From Coprinellus micaceus (Eukaryota > Basidiomycota > Agaricomycetes > Agaricales > Psathyrellaceae): a DNA stretch of 64,000 nt. The notes under the pieces were generated by a model. That model made no database searches. It was not told the DNA's origin and was given only the letters and a program-made list of their open reading frames with translations. This document shows positions 21,401 through 33,983 of the stretch, piece after piece (within the stretch, counting starts at the first letter, position 1; every line of letters starts with the position of its first letter). The position numbers and the translations under genes are program-made. The stretch covers positions 868,001 to 932,000 of the forward strand of contig OX596339.1 in NCBI GenBank assembly GCA_951394405.1. Direction: 5' to 3'.

Positions 21401-22332
21401 ACAGGCACGGATAAACGGGAATCTGGTGGAATCCATTGACATGTACGACAGTGATGAAGCGTCCAGCACCAAATACGGTGCACTCAGGCACAGCACCATA
21501 GGTGTGGTCGTTATCCGTCACCGGACATTTATCCTTACAATTGTTGTGTTTGAGTGCCCTGTCTTCAATGTCCGCTTGGGTATGGGTATATCGTGGGCAC
21601 AGTGTGCCGTCATGTCCAAGGCACAGGATGTTTCCGACGTGCCAGAGCCATGCAGGCTGGAATGAATGGCCATTCCAACATTCGACCCGATGGAGGGTTG
21701 TCCGACGATATCCGACCTTGCAGCAAAGTCGGCACAAAGGCACCCCAGGGGTGCAATCAAGGCATCTCCAGTTTGCGCCCTCACACCCACATTCATAGCA
21801 AGTGGACCTCCCCCGTGCCTCGTTGTCCAATAGGGCATCTAGCCACGGCCGAGATTTATCGCGGAGCCACTCCTCCATGTACTCGTGAGTTGTCTGCAGG
21901 CCAATGAGCACTTTGAAACAATGGAGGTCCCAGCAAAACTGGACGTACTGTGCCTTCGCTCCTTTTCGTCTTGTCAGTCTCGAACAGGGCTTCTTTGAAG
22001 ACGGGCTCCGGATCCTGGGTGTCGTGGATGGTAGTCCGACCGTCGAGGTGAAAACGATCACTATCACATTGGTCGTCTACGTGTTCGTTCGGAAGGCCAT
22101 GTGGTGCTGTTGTGGGCGGTGAAGGGGCCTTCTCCCTGGTTTCTTTGAATTTCCGCTTCTTTGCACGAGGTTCTTGGGTGTCCGACTTTATGAGGATAAC
22201 CTTGGGGATGTCGCAAAGGCCTCGTTTCGTTCGCGTCCTTGCAAGGTGCATCTCAACCGGACCCTTGGTCATCCTGGTTCGCATGTCGGAACAACGTGTG
22301 TTGGGTGAGGGGCAGGATGGGGGGCAGGGCAC
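18475..22332 (-). CDS. KDZ transposase with CxC2-like zinc cluster
   Basis: A multi-exon gene (about nine introns, all with GT..AG) for roughly 1,100 residues. The N-terminus is basic. A cysteine-rich CxC2-like cluster follows (YECGCEGANWRCLDC, then LCRLCCKVGYRR). The catalytic core has the blocks typical of KDZ transposases: WRYLMTDGNF, GVVAVACTRHGCFAP with VVDMEKGER, RFAYDVNCQYCVN, and HVHGHKENC followed by GAGMTSGEILESLW. These hold the presumed acidic catalytic residues (D of TDGN, D of AYDVN, E of LESLW). The C-terminus (SWIW..., YRVNWIRGKSRLDRWKEE, MDWFVRYC) is also typical. Other family members usually read DGE where this one has SGE. No stop or frameshift was found when the introns are removed. 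The enzyme would cut at the element ends and reinsert with an 8-bp duplication. Confidence 0.88.
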
Positions 22333-22613
22333 AATCGGATTGTGGAGGAATAAGATCTGGGTGGTGATATGCAGGATTTAATTGGACAAAACAAACAGCG
22401 ACAACATTGACACCGGTGCCACAAACCAAACAAGAAGCGGACCACAGCAAACCAAGATACTGAACCAAGCCTCGTTGAGAGCGGACAGTGGACGTAACCG
22501 TGGCGGTTAAAAGCAGGCCCTGAAAGTTCTCGTCAGCCCCATCCCAAGCAGAACAACATTCCTCCGTCACCGAACTCCTAAGCAATCTGCCCCTCAATCA
22601 CCCGGTCTCCTCC
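22333..22613. promoter_or_regulatory. Divergent promoter between the transposase and the homeodomain-like gene
   Basis: 281 bp between two start codons that point away from each other; it must hold both promoters. It contains CGGACA near 22480. No TATA box stands out. Confidence 0.45.
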
Positions 22614-25289
22614 ATGCCTGCCGCCACGCCCAAGCCACCGCCCACGGACAACGAGTCCGATGATGGGTTATCCGACAGTGAAGAGTTGGACCTCTCGCTC
22701 GATGGTGCCCTGGATAGCAAGTTCACTCAAGCACAGCTGAAGGTTCTACACGCCGCGAAGCCGGAATACAAAGAGGCCACCCCTGCTCTCAAGGCTGAGG
22801 TATCGAATCGTGTCGCCGAGACCTTCATGACGGAAATTCAAGCCACTGGTCGCCGACTCAAGCGGCAGGAGAAGCGGGCACTGACAAGGGTAACACTTTA
22901 TGCCAGTCGATTTGTAGGGTTTGCAGTACTGACATAGTACGTTCCTTCAGCTAGTCCGGAAGTGGTTTTCCCAGCGGTCGCGGAAGAGGCAGAGGGTCCC
23001 GATGTGGGGCATCAAATGGAACAAGAGACAGACATTCTACAAGCAGAATATGCCGTTGGTCGCGGCACGCCAGAAGAAGTTATACGACGCAGCGATCGAA
23101 CAACTCGTGGCAGCGGAAGACGAGAAGGAAGAGGCGAAGGCGAAGGAAGTGGCCGAGGTGGATATGGATTGTGTTGGAGAGGAGGCCGAGCTTGATGAAG
23201 TTCTGCCGGCGGAGGCGAGGAAACTGACGCCGTTCTTTTTCTTTCAGAGAGCCTTGACCGAGGAGCTTGCCCTGCTTGATGACGAAGAGCTGGACATGTA
23301 CCAACGGTTGGCGGAAGAGTGGAATGAGAGGGGCCCCAGTAGTGACGAAAGGAAAAGGTCAGTTTCTCTTCCTCACGTCTCGCCCACATCACTGAGAAAG
23401 GTCTCTCTCCTCCTAGGTTCGCGGAAAAGGATGCTATAAGGGCGACGAGGGAGTTCCACACGACGATGTGGACTCACATGGGCGTCCGGATGTTCACGTT
23501 CTTGGCTTACGAGGATATAGTTGATGAAGTGGTCGTTTGTGCGTCGCCTTTCTTCCTGCTCCTGGGTACCATGGTTGACGTTTCTCGGTGATTCATTCTA
23601 GCCATGGAGGACACCAGCAAGCAGCTGGGCCTCAATTCATTCAAGTCCGACTTCCGGCCCGCGATCCGCGCCTGCAATATCTTCCGTTTGTGGAAACGAT
23701 TCGTGAATATGGAATTCCAGGAGGAAGACCTCCACGTTCCTCTCAGGGGTCGGTGCAAGCCACTCCTCTCACTGGAAGTGAATGACTTCAAGGACCCCTT
23801 AATTCCTGACCCAGACGACAAGGTGAAGGGCTGGGCGCGGTGGGAGTATCTGCCCCATTTGATTCGGACGCTTGTGACAATGTTTGTTGGTAAGTCTTGT
23901 CTCTGTAATGGGATGAAATACGTCGTCCTAACGGGGTACCTAGCCCTAGCTTCGGGGAAGTTGAAGGAACACGTCCACGTCAAGTGGGGGCTAATCGGAA
24001 AAGACATCCGCACCTACATCAACATCGACTATGTCCCCGACGATATGATTCACCTATTCCGAGAGCCCTCTTCCCTCAAGGTGAAGCAGTGTCTGACACT
24101 CCTTCGGCACTGGTACAAGCGCCAGGAGGAAGGCCTCATAGCCTTTGCATTCGACCAATACATCGACGATGACGGTGAAGCAGCGCCAAGCCGACCCCGC
24201 GTGTACGTCGGCAAGTCTTCCGCCTCAAGGACGAACAAGCCCAAGGTCAATCCCGTGCTCTCGGACAACTCGGCGGAGCATGGTTCTGGTCCACTCTCCA
24301 AGGGTCGTAAGCATCACGCCGTATCAAACAAGAAGACAGGAAAGACCAAGGCTCAGAACAAGCAATCCAATAAGGCCAAGTCGAAGGCGAGGCCGGACGA
24401 CGAGGATCAATATGCATTGTCCGTCATTTCCGCCGCACTCGGAGTGACAGAAGAGGAGTTGTCCGCATCCATTGTCCGACCCAAGGCAAAACGTGTCAAG
24501 ACGAAGCATCGCAGCAAGGTCATCGTGTCGGGCACCTCACCTTCATCTGTTGCAACACCATCCATTGGTTACATCGATGATTATCCCTCTCTTGCCACCC
24601 AGGCGGCATTGTCAGGAATTGGTAAACACAACATCAACCTTGTGCGGGCACAATCGATTTCCACCCCGTTGAAGGCACCGTCGGAGACCCCTACTCTCCA
24701 GGGGGACTCAGGGACCTCCATCTCAGCAAACGGAGCTTTGAAGCCTTTCGGAGAGAGCGCAAGCCACCTGTCCCATCACTACGAAGAGGACAAGCCCGCG
24801 TCCATCTCGAGGCCCACATCCCCATCCATATCCACGACACACGCTGCGCTCACGGATATATCGCACACCTTGCCCACGGGGAGCCTTGACGACATATGGA
24901 ATACGCTTAACCCATCGGCAAAGGCACACCTACTCAAACTCGCTGACGTGGTTGACGCTCCGATAGAAGAGACCATTGAAGGGAGGAAAGTCGGAGATGT
25001 CGTTGGCAGTATCGTGAAGATCGAGGTGGTGGAAATTTCACCAAAGGCGCCCCCAGTGTCCGACGATCAGGACGACGAACATATGGGCACATCGCATGCA
25101 CGCGACATCCCGCCTTCTCCCAGCAGCTCTTCCACCATTCCTGCTTCGCCAACCACGGTAAAAGTTCCACGCATCGCGGAACATGTTCGGCTTGCCCAAG
25201 AGGCAGAGAATCATATGTATTGGGCATTGAAAGATTCAGAGGCCCCCAGAGCACGGAAGTCGACGCAGAGGTATGATCCTTCCAAGTGA
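22614..25289 (+). CDS. Homeodomain-like KDZ cargo protein
   Basis: Five exons (22614-22889, 22951-23357, 23417-23538, 23602-23889, 23944-25289) give 812 residues. Across the first intron the reading gives VRKWFSQRSRKRQR, which resembles the recognition helix of homeodomains (WFxNRRxKxRR). A region of conserved look follows (TTMWTHMGVRMFTFLAYED, then NSFKSDFRPAIRACNIF). The C-terminal half, from about residue 400, is low-complexity and rich in Ser, Lys and Pro, with basic stretches that may be nuclear signals. I know similar WF/basic-helix proteins as large unassigned families in mushrooms, but not their function. Its head-to-head position with the transposase suggests a partner or regulator in transposition; that is inference. 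Confidence 0.7.
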
Positions 25290-26227
25290 ATACTCCCTGG
25301 TATGTGTATTCCGCTGTTTTCAATGGAACAAGCCACTGATATTGTCGGCTTAGACGCTTGAGCACCTGGTCCTTTCCGTGCACGGAGTGCATTGTCCGTG
25401 CCTTTCCGCAGTTGTGTTGTCCGTTATCCGTCTAGTCGGATGGAAGTCGATGTCCTCACCCACCCTGGTCCCAATCTCGCTGTTGCCCAGCCATGGATGT
25501 CCACTACGTAAATGTATTCCCATTGCTCCGTCCATAACCTAGCCTGTACGCTCATGTCCCGACAGCCATTGTCTTATTCAGTCCCTTTCCGGAACTTGTC
25601 CCTCCCGAGTCTATCCGCCCATGTTCACTTTTCCGCGTCATTGTTCCTGCCTCTCTCACGTCATATGTATTCAGAGTCTATTGTGATGGTGAATCCCTAC
25701 AGTCGCACATTTGCACAGTCATTAATATATGGATCTTCACTTGACATACGTTCGCTTCCGACACGGACGTTGTCCGCATCTGGCAGACGCCGGACAACGC
25801 TGGACGGCGACACAGCCAGCATGTGCCATGCTATTCGGCAAACACCGTTCACGACATTCCCTTTCCTCTCCTTTCCAACACGCTGAGGCGTCGTCGGGGC
25901 CGGCATGGGCCCCGTGATTGTCTACGATCCGTTGCCATGTCGGTCCCATGCATCCCTCACGACAGCTTGATCTTCCCCGTCGGAAATGTGCCCTCTCCCA
26001 CCCATCGTAGGTCCTTTCCCGTGAATGGACCTTCTCTGCTCACTGGTTAGAAACCGGTAGATAAAATAATCAAGTCACTATAATACACGTAGGAGAGGGT
26101 CATGCTGTGGTTCATAGAAGGGATGGACATACGGAAGATTGTTCGACGAGCGCGGCACACCGTTCAGGTGAGGGAAGGGGATGGGTAACTACTTGGAAGG
26201 AGGTCACGGACGACGACCAATAAAGAT
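25290..26227. other. KDZ intergenic stretch rich in TGTCCG words
   Basis: No gene seen. At least four TGTCCG/CGGACA copies occur (about 25395, 25418, 25768, 25790). It separates the 3' ends of the plus-strand homeodomain-like gene and the minus-strand coiled-coil gene, so it must include both terminators. Confidence 0.45.
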
Positions 26228-29200
26228 CTACTCAGCCTCAGGATGCGCCCGCGTCACCCTCCCATGCCCTCGGATCTGTGTCCCTCTTCCCAGCGACTTC
26301 CCCAGTGCGCCATTCTTGCCCCGTCCTCTAGTTGCACCCCTGCCCCTTCCTCGTGCTCCGCCCTGCGCCTCAGATGTTTCCGTCGGGACTGTGCGTCTTC
26401 CTGGGGCAGCCGCGGAAACCGAGGTTTGGTTCAACAGGGCACGATCTTCCTCCGCTTCCAGCTCAGTGAGGGTTGTCATCGTGGACATGGTGGTTGGTGA
26501 ATCTCTCCCACTTCCACTTGCCCCTCCATCGTTGTCCTCCATCCGGACGTCATCCTTTGGCGCCAAGGCTTGATCCGCTCCACTAGGGTCGTAGTCGACG
26601 CCTTCGTCGTCGTCGCTCTCTTCAGCATCTTCATCGTCTTCACATTCACCCTCGCCACTCCCCTCGTGCTCACTCCCCACACCTTCCCAGGGAGGTGAAT
26701 CAACGCACTCTTCCCCTGACCCCTCATCCATCGTTTCATCGTCCTTAGTCGTCTCCGTCGAGTCAGGCAGTTTCCCGGCTGACGTCTTCGAAACTGAGGT
26801 GATCATGGAAAGAACAGCTGATGCTGTCGTCGTCGTCGTCCCCTGGCCTGTAGACGTCCCACGAGCTCTCTGGATACTGCCCCACACAGCGCGCTGGCTG
26901 ATCGTATTCGGACCAGGAATTTCGCCGTCAGTGAATGAGGATAACGACAGGGCGAACGGAGGTGCAGGAAGGGGGGGAATCGGATGTGAAACGCTATGTC
27001 CGCAGAAAGTGAAGGGATCCGCAAGGCTGGCGGCACTTGTCCGGGGCGCGGGCGTTGGTGTCGTTTCAACGTCCATGGGAACGTTGCAGCGACTTGGCGT
27101 ATGTTGGGTATCCATGGCAGCCTTCCCCTCGACCTCCGATGGCAGTGTTGTCGTTGATGGGCCGTCGCCAGAGGTTGGCGCACTCTCAGAGGCCGGCACA
27201 CGGGAACTCAGACTCTGCTTTCCGAGGACCAGGAACCTTTGGAAGTCGGCCTCGGACAACTCGGTCCGTTCTGCTTCGACCTCGTCCTCGTCACTTGACT
27301 CAATTAATCCGCTGTGATCAAGCCCTGATGAAACGCTCCCAGAGCCAGAAGATATGGCGTGAACCTCCTCGTCCGCTAACTCGCGCTTCAGCGATTCCGC
27401 CTCCCTCCTCGCATCTCCCTTCGCCCGCATGTTCGCCAGTAACGAAGCGACCTTCTCAGATGCACTCGGCTTCGGGGAAGGTATATTGGAACGAATGGCC
27501 TCGTTCTGGGTGAGTGGGAACGGGTTGAGAGACGTTCCTGCGCCGGCGATGGGAGGAGCGGAAATGGGAGCCGGAACCCCCATCGCCAACGCTCCCGCAA
27601 CTGAACCCTTCCCGAAGGCTTTCGTGACTTTGCCGAAGACGAACAGCGGGTGCTTGGGCTGGTCATCATCGGTGGCAGGGGGATCGCGGCGTTCAAACTG
27701 TAGTCGCACTGCTGCCTCGGATAACTTGAGACACGCGGACAACGTCTCGTGGAGCAGAGGATTCCCTTGAGAGAGGGAAGCCTGAAGGGCACGAAATTGG
27801 GCTTGAAGTTCTTCTCGAAGGGTACTCATTTCGGTTGTCAAGGCCGCCACCTGCTCCCGGAGTTCGTCCCGACCGTCTTTCCTGCTCTGTTCCATTGTAC
27901 GCTCCAGGGTATTGACCTTCTCAATTAGCCCGACACCGGGTCGTTCGGAAGCGGCATCCGCGGACGAGTCGGCGTCGGTTTGTGCAGCCTGTTGTCCGTC
28001 CAGGCGTGCGTGGAGCTGTTCCACCCTCGCGGAGAGGCCATCGTGGTCTCGCTTCAGGCAATCCGAAAGCTTCGGCAAGATCTTTCCCTTCGCCAGCTCA
28101 TTAAGTTCCTCAACCTTGCTTATGGCCCAAGCGTGGTTCTCCTGCAGGGCCGTGTCAATGCTGTCGATCTTTGGTTGAAGTGAGCCCGCAATGCGCTCGG
28201 TGAGCCTCTCGACCTGGGCTGGGTAGCGCATCTCGATGGCCTTGACGCGGGTCATCGTTTCCTGGGTCATCTCATCGGTTGCCTCCCAGTCCGCCCTGAT
28301 GTCCCCCATGTCCCCATCCAGTTCCTCCATCTCCTTGACGTTCGCCCAAACCTGCCCTTTCATGTCGGCAAGCGCTTCTGCCTGCGCCCTCTGCGTCTCC
28401 TTGATGGAAGACACTTCGAGAATGACATCCTCGAGCTCGATCATGCCTTCTCCTGCGTTCGCCGGTCGAACCCTATTTGCATCATGCTCGACTGGATTCC
28501 CCGCGGGTGCCTGATACTGATGTTACTGTGAATTCAGGTTAAAAATGGAAACAACGCACCTTGCTTGGACCGCCTACTTGGGACCTCGTACTTATCCGGC
28601 TGGCGGATCGTGACGTATCCGCGGACTGGCCGGCAGCAGGCTTGAACATGATCTTCTCCCTCCCATCCACGGTCCATATCGTGTCTTGCTTGCTAGGTCC
28701 AGCTTCGCTCGTCAATCCCGCATTCTTCGGTCGTCCTTGCTCACCCGGATTTACCACGTCCGCTTCTTGACCCTCCGCCTTGACCTTTCGACGTCGGGGC
28801 TTCTTATCGGATCCCTCAGGCACGGGCTTCTTCCTCTTCCACGACTTCTCGCACATCTGCTTCGACTTGCGGCAGCGGTCACACGCAATCTTCGGCCCTG
28901 AAGTCGCCTTGCAAGTCTTCTTATTTGGAAGACACCACGCCGAGCAAGGAACAGCGAAACACTGGACACCGTTGATGTTGATGAGAGTGCGGTCGACGCC
29001 GTCCTTCGGCGGAAGTTGAGGATGCGACGTTGTGGATGCTGTGTCACCGAGCTCGTCCCCCTCCATCTTGTCCACTACGATCTCACCGGTGGGAGCCTGC
29101 ACCTTTCTCTTCTTCGACGGAACTGTCTGGGCCAGGGGAACATCCTCCTCCTCCTCCTCCTCGTCTGAGTCGCGCTGCGGGGTTTTCCGCTTCCGGGGGA

Positions 29201-30193
29201 CACCGTCCACCAGCATGGTGTCGTCTTGCAGGAGATTGGTGTCCTTAACGAGACTTCCGCTCCCATCCCCGTCGTCGTCACTGCCTTCAGCTGCTTTCGC
29301 TCGAGGGACAATGTCCTCCTCATCCCCAGGGCTGTCGGCACCTTCTCCCTCGTCCTCTGAATCATTGAGCGTAAGCTCGGCCTTCTTGGGCCAAGGGGTT
29401 TGTTTCGGCCTTCCTCCCTGTGCTGGCTGGGGTAGATCGACGTTCATCTTCTTGTTGTCCGTGCCCGCTGACTCTGCTTGGTGCTTCCGCACCGGTAGAG
29501 GGGGTGGCCTGATGACGCCCTTACCCTTCGAGTTGTCCACGCCAACAGACACCTTGTTTCCCGAACCCTCTTTGGCAAGAACGGGGTCAGGAGTGACCCC
29601 TTTGGAACCTGTTGCATCCTTCATCTCAACGTCCACCGCCTCACCCAACCTCGCATCCCCTTCCCCTCTCCTTACAACCCCCGATGTCTGACGCTTCTTC
29701 TTCTTTGCCACAACCCCGGTAAATCTTGGATTCTTGAAGATACTGAGGTCGAGGGGCCGTGGCGCCATTCCATGCTTGCTGATCGTCTGCACCATGTCGC
29801 CTATCCACCACCTCATTCGATCCGAACACCCATGGCGCTCAAAATCTTTCATTCCGTCATTGAAGCTGTTCACAATAATCCACTACAAACGGCATCAAAA
29901 TTAAGCAAGGTAACACGTTTCGGATAACGCACGGATATCTGCACTAACTCCTGCCTCTTTCCAGTCAAAAACAGGCGGGCTCCCTCCGGATCCGCAGGTG
30001 CCTTCCAGGAAGGTGCTTCCTGCAACATTGCCTCCAATGCCTCAATGCATTGGATCAGTTCTTCGCCCACCAACACCATGGTCTGGATGTCACTGATACT
30101 GCCTCCCTCATCCTGTTCCACCGGTCGGTTCTTTACGGAGGTGGTTGGGGCTCGGCTTCCTGATGGTATTCCCTGCTGTTTAGTTGCTTGCAT
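26228..30193 (-). CDS. Large acidic coiled-coil protein with cysteine cluster (KDZ cargo)
   Basis: Exons 29933-30193, 28560-29882 and 26228-28516 join in phase 0 at both introns, giving 1290 residues. The first 90 residues hold a short helix (VGEELIQCIEALEAML). The middle is basic/acidic low-complexity sequence with a CKCII-like rich run of D/E. Around residue 385-415 is a cysteine cluster (WCLPNKKTC, then ACDRCRKSKQMC) that resembles the paired-cysteine zinc clusters of fungal DNA-binding proteins. A long coiled coil follows (about residues 545-770: MIELEDVILEVSSIKETQ onward), then a Ser/Pro/acidic region and an RG-rich tail (GGARGRGRGATRGRGK). The design suggests a nuclear, nucleic-acid-binding scaffold; function unknown. 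Confidence 0.7.
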
Positions 30194-30378
30194 TGTGGTG
30201 GTAGCCCCAGCGTCAAGAGTGCGTGATGAAAGTTGAGAACAAAGGGCGTTCGGCGGTAATGACGTTAAGACTGCCTGGGAATGCACTGTGATAGCGGACA
30301 ACATGAGCATGTCACATGTTCGACATTCGTTCATTGCCACACGCCCACCACGTTTCTCTCCTCTCGTTCTTCCCCTCA

Positions 30379-31174
30379 ATGGCGACCAAGTCTTCTGGGA
30401 AAGCAAAAAAGGCGCCGCTCCCTGCAAAGGAGGTCATCGAGATTGGTGAGCACGACCGGGCCTACTCGTAGGTTTCGCATCTCACTACACGCTCGTAGCC
30501 GACGACGCACCGGATCCGTTTTTACAACTTCGCCAAATGGCGAAGGGTCTTCCACCTGGATCCGTTCATGTTAAGATGGAAGAGGAAGATATTGAGATGA
30601 GCGGTATCCTTGATACGGAGCGGGGAGGGAAGGACGTGGACCTGGAGACTCGCCCAGGTGTGTGGTGTTATCACGACTTCGGTCGATGTTGAGCCGGAAC
30701 GCGTTGTTAGGTGCAGGTAATGACCGTCTGGCCTTCCCGCTCAAGAGACCGGGGGGAGTGAATCTCGTCGCACCACTCGTGCAAGCGGAGCTTTCGAAGA
30801 TGAAGGACGCATTCACCATCGAGGCTGGTGGATCCCGCGATGGAAACGACAGCCCCCCGGCGTCGAATTCAGGCTCTGCCACCCCAGGGACCCGAAGCCC
30901 TCAACTCTCAGTGTTCTGGGACTTGGGAAATCTCGACGCTACAGCCATCGCCACACAATTCCTCACGGACCACATCAACGACCTCATGCGCATGCGCACA
31001 GAACTCACAATTCTTCACGAGAACCTTCTTCGCACTCGAATTGTCGCTGCGAAGACCAAGCACTGTCTCTCTCGCGCCCTTTTCACCACACAGACGGGCC
31101 AGGACATGCAGGAGGAGATACGAAGGAGGAACATCGATATACCGTCGAGTCGGACGCATGCAAATGCCATCTAG
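30379..31174 (+). CDS. Unknown KDZ cargo protein, 229 residues
   Basis: Exons 30379-30445, 30499-30657 and 30711-31174, introns in phase 1 each with clean GT..AG. It starts MATKSSGKAKKAPLPAKE (basic), then an acidic patch, then a conserved-looking core (RLAFPLKRPGGVNLVAPLV) and a C-terminal helix with heptad leucines (INDLMRMRTELTILHENLL). It lies head-to-head with the coiled-coil gene, 185 bp apart. I do not know the family. Confidence 0.6.
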
Positions 31175-31760
31175 GCCACACCCTCGGTTCCCCCGTTCTG
31201 TTGACTTACGACCGAGTTCCTGTACGATTTATGCGACTTACCGTCCAATATATGTGCTTTATATTCGATCTCCCGTGTGCACAAACGTGGGTGGTGTCGG
31301 TCAACTTCTCTTGCCGCCTCTCCCCTGGTCCGCGTTGTCCGCCCTCGGATTGGGCGGAGTCGTTGTCCGCCCTCGGATCGTACACTGTCGTTGTCCGCCT
31401 ATAATATCTATCCGATACGACGGAGCGGACACCAAACATTCCTTACTTGTCCTCGTCATCCGCACCATTGTCCGACGTATCCTGCGCAGGTTATCACCAG
31501 GCATTGCCTTCGCGTCGATAGCCAAAATTCTTACCTCCTTCACCTAGTCCGTCCGCACCAACGGCGTCTCGGTCATGAGGCCACCCACCTTGCCTCGTTC
31601 CCCACAACCTAAAGTTTATGTTTATTCGTGACCCAGGCGATTGGCGCCTCCATAAGCACACCTCGACCTCATAAAAGCTCTCGCGTTCCTGAGTTGCACG
31701 CTCCTCAGTCATTTCCCTTCACACGCCCACCCACCTCACTCGCCGCAGCCCAGCATCGCC
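31175..31760. other. KDZ intergenic stretch with clustered TTGTCCG repeats
   Basis: No gene is supported, although long frames cross it. Between 31337 and 31480 there are five copies of TGTCCG/CGGACA; three of them are GTTGTCCGCC within 55 bp, two with the same following CTCGGAT. This is the densest cluster of the element-wide motif. Confidence 0.55.
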
Positions 31761-32230
31761 ATGCCCCACATCTGCTTCTGCCCCTCGGAGCATGGCAAGG
31801 TTAGTGTTCCTCACTCTGCACCCTGCATACGCAGCCGCCAACGATCACATGAATCCTTTTCAGCTTCCACCGGGCCCTCAGATGGAATGGATATACGAGG
31901 TAGCACACAGTCACGAGAGAGTGTGGAAGCACTACCGAGTAGTTGACGAAGAATTCCAACGCCAACACTGGCACCTTTGCTGGGAAAATGATCACGGTGG
32001 TGTACTGCCATGCGAGATACCACCAGCCCTCCGTGACGCAGAGAAAGCCTGGGCAACCTCTTCCGCAATGCTCAGGCAAACCAACGATTGTCTGTTCGAT
32101 GCTGGCAGGCACGATCTTTCCGACGCCCTGTCCAACGCGCTGAGTGATGTCATGTTTCCCTGTGAGTCTTGTTTTTTCCCTGGCCATTTTCGATCCTCAC
32201 TCCACAGGGCCATTGTGTAGACCGCCATGA
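31761..32230 (+). CDS. Small unknown KDZ cargo protein
   Basis: Exons 31761-31799, 31864-32161 and 32208-32230 give 119 residues in frame. The start MPHICFCPSEHGK is cysteine/histidine-rich. The main exon is helical with several tryptophans (PPGPQMEWIYEVAHSHERVW). No family recognised. The last exon is short and the least certain. Confidence 0.45.
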
Positions 32231-33117
32231 TGTTCACGACTTCCTGCAATTCTGATGACACCCCTGTTCCTTTCCGTGCTTATGTTTCCTTAGATCCTTG
32301 TCCGTCGTTTGTGTAGATGTCTATGCCTCTCGCTCATAACATATTGTTGGGGTCTCCTATCTCTCTATACTCACAGACGCTGTACATCGCCAGATCCGCT
32401 TCGACTTCATACCTTTATGTCGCGTGTTCTCACACAGTCCGTGAATCGCTTCAGCTTGCTCTTCTTGACCGAAGGCGAATCTGATCATGACTGGCTGTCC
32501 CACCCATAAAACACAAGGAATATGACCAGTCTTTCTCGTCGACGCACAACCAATACTTCGCCTGGGTTATCGCAGCGGGGCTTCGACATATTGCACAAGT
32601 TCGGCTCTTTCAACCATGGATGCATCTCGACCTTACTTGCCTCACAGGTTCGTGTACGTCAACGAGATCCTCCAAGTGGGCAAAGTGAAACACGCGATGA
32701 ACGCATGGAAGCAGCAAGGCGATGGCACTGCCCATATTTGTATCCACGCCCTAACACCGACCCTTCACAGACATGCACTCCACAAATCTATGGATCGACA
32801 ACTGAACGACGCGTCGTGCGTGTGTCCAATGCCTCTCTAACGTAGCGTTGTCCGGTAAGGGAACGCAGACATGGATGAAGCGGAGCAACTTCTCGGGGAG
32901 TGTCCCAGCGGACAACATCTACCGGACAACGTGATCTCCACCGGGCAACCAAGAGTCCACAACAGATTAGTGACAGAGTTCCTGAGCCTATCGTAGTTGG
33001 TAGAACACCTGCGTAATGACGATGATAATGTTCTAACGGAGGGGCGTCGGATTAATACGGACAACGACTCCGCTACCTCGGAAATCATACGCTGGACGGA
33101 AGACGTCGGATAAGGCA
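32231..33117. other. KDZ intergenic stretch, possible gene fragments
   Basis: A 74-codon frame at 32616-32840 (start MDASRPYLPHRFVYVNEI) may be an exon or a remnant. I could not join it convincingly to the gene at 33118. Four TGTCCG/CGGACA words lie between 32845 and 33065. Confidence 0.35.
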
Positions 33118-33899
33118 TTGTTCATCTCCGCAAGTCACGCTCTCAATAATATCACGTTTGTATTTCCAGCATTGCGTGTCGACATTCGTTCCCGCAGCAT
33201 CCACTTTAACCAACTTGCTGTCACCCCCATGAAACTGATTACCGCGACTGAGGCCATTGCGTTCTCCTTCTTCCTGGAGGGCCGAATCATACACTTCCTC
33301 GAATATCTTTACGCAGGTCGTTTGCACCTCCCGTTTGATCAGTCTTACATCGATGTCTTCTTATCCTACCTTGTATGTCGCATAACCTCCTCACTAACGC
33401 GTGCCACTCACCTCCGTTATCCTTCTCCTTGATCGCCTAGGACAATGCTCTCATTTTCGATGGGCTACGCATGTGTGCTGTGAAAAATATCGACATGCGT
33501 CAAGTCCACCTCTCAATGGTCATCAGCAAGCTTCATCACTACACGGAGTCGAACGACGACCTGTGGTTTGCCCTCACCTCTGGCATATTTCTACCTAAGG
33601 CGTCGCGGGATTGTCCCACGTTCTTGGGTGAGGATGTCCGGGAATGGTGGACGGAAAACCCGTGCCCGACCTTGGCGGATCTGTTGTCCGAGTGGGAAAG
33701 TTGTGGAGGGGTGAACGGCACGGACAAGGTCGATATGACGGAACAGGCAATCACCGACTTGATAGGGTTCTTGGACGCTCTGGAGATGCACCTTGTTGGA
33801 ACTGCAAGGGATATTGCAGAGTTGCTATCCCCTGTGGAAGTTAAGCTATCACACTTCCAAGATCTGTTGCATGATATGAGTGCTGTAGCAGCTGCATGA
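33118..33899 (+). CDS. Unknown KDZ cargo protein, faintly BTB-like
   Basis: Exons 33118-33372 and 33441-33899 join in phase 0 for 237 residues; an upstream exon is possible because a good 3' splice site lies at about 33170. The segment IIHFLEYLYAGRLHLPFDQ followed by ALIFDGLRMCAVKNIDM recalls the end of a BTB/POZ fold (a ...FL.YLYTG... pattern), but the N-terminal half of such a domain is not visible, so I do not assign it. Its 3' end faces the TET/JBP gene, 84 bp away (tail-to-tail). Confidence 0.5.
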
Positions 33900-33983
33900 A
33901 TGGGGACCCCGCGGACTCGTAATGTAACGCTTGACGAATTGATAACTCTACTCTACACATGAACGAAAGCATGTCTCGAAGTA

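Noticed and set aside
29140..29165. Glutamate/CTC triplet run as a microsatellite of interest
   Set aside because: It codes for an ordinary acidic run in the coiled-coil cargo protein.
28539..29873. Separate 444-residue gene beside the coiled-coil gene
   Set aside because: A 43-base intron with good signals joins it in phase 0 to the frame at 26228-28516, and a further intron joins the exon at 29933-30193; all three are one gene.
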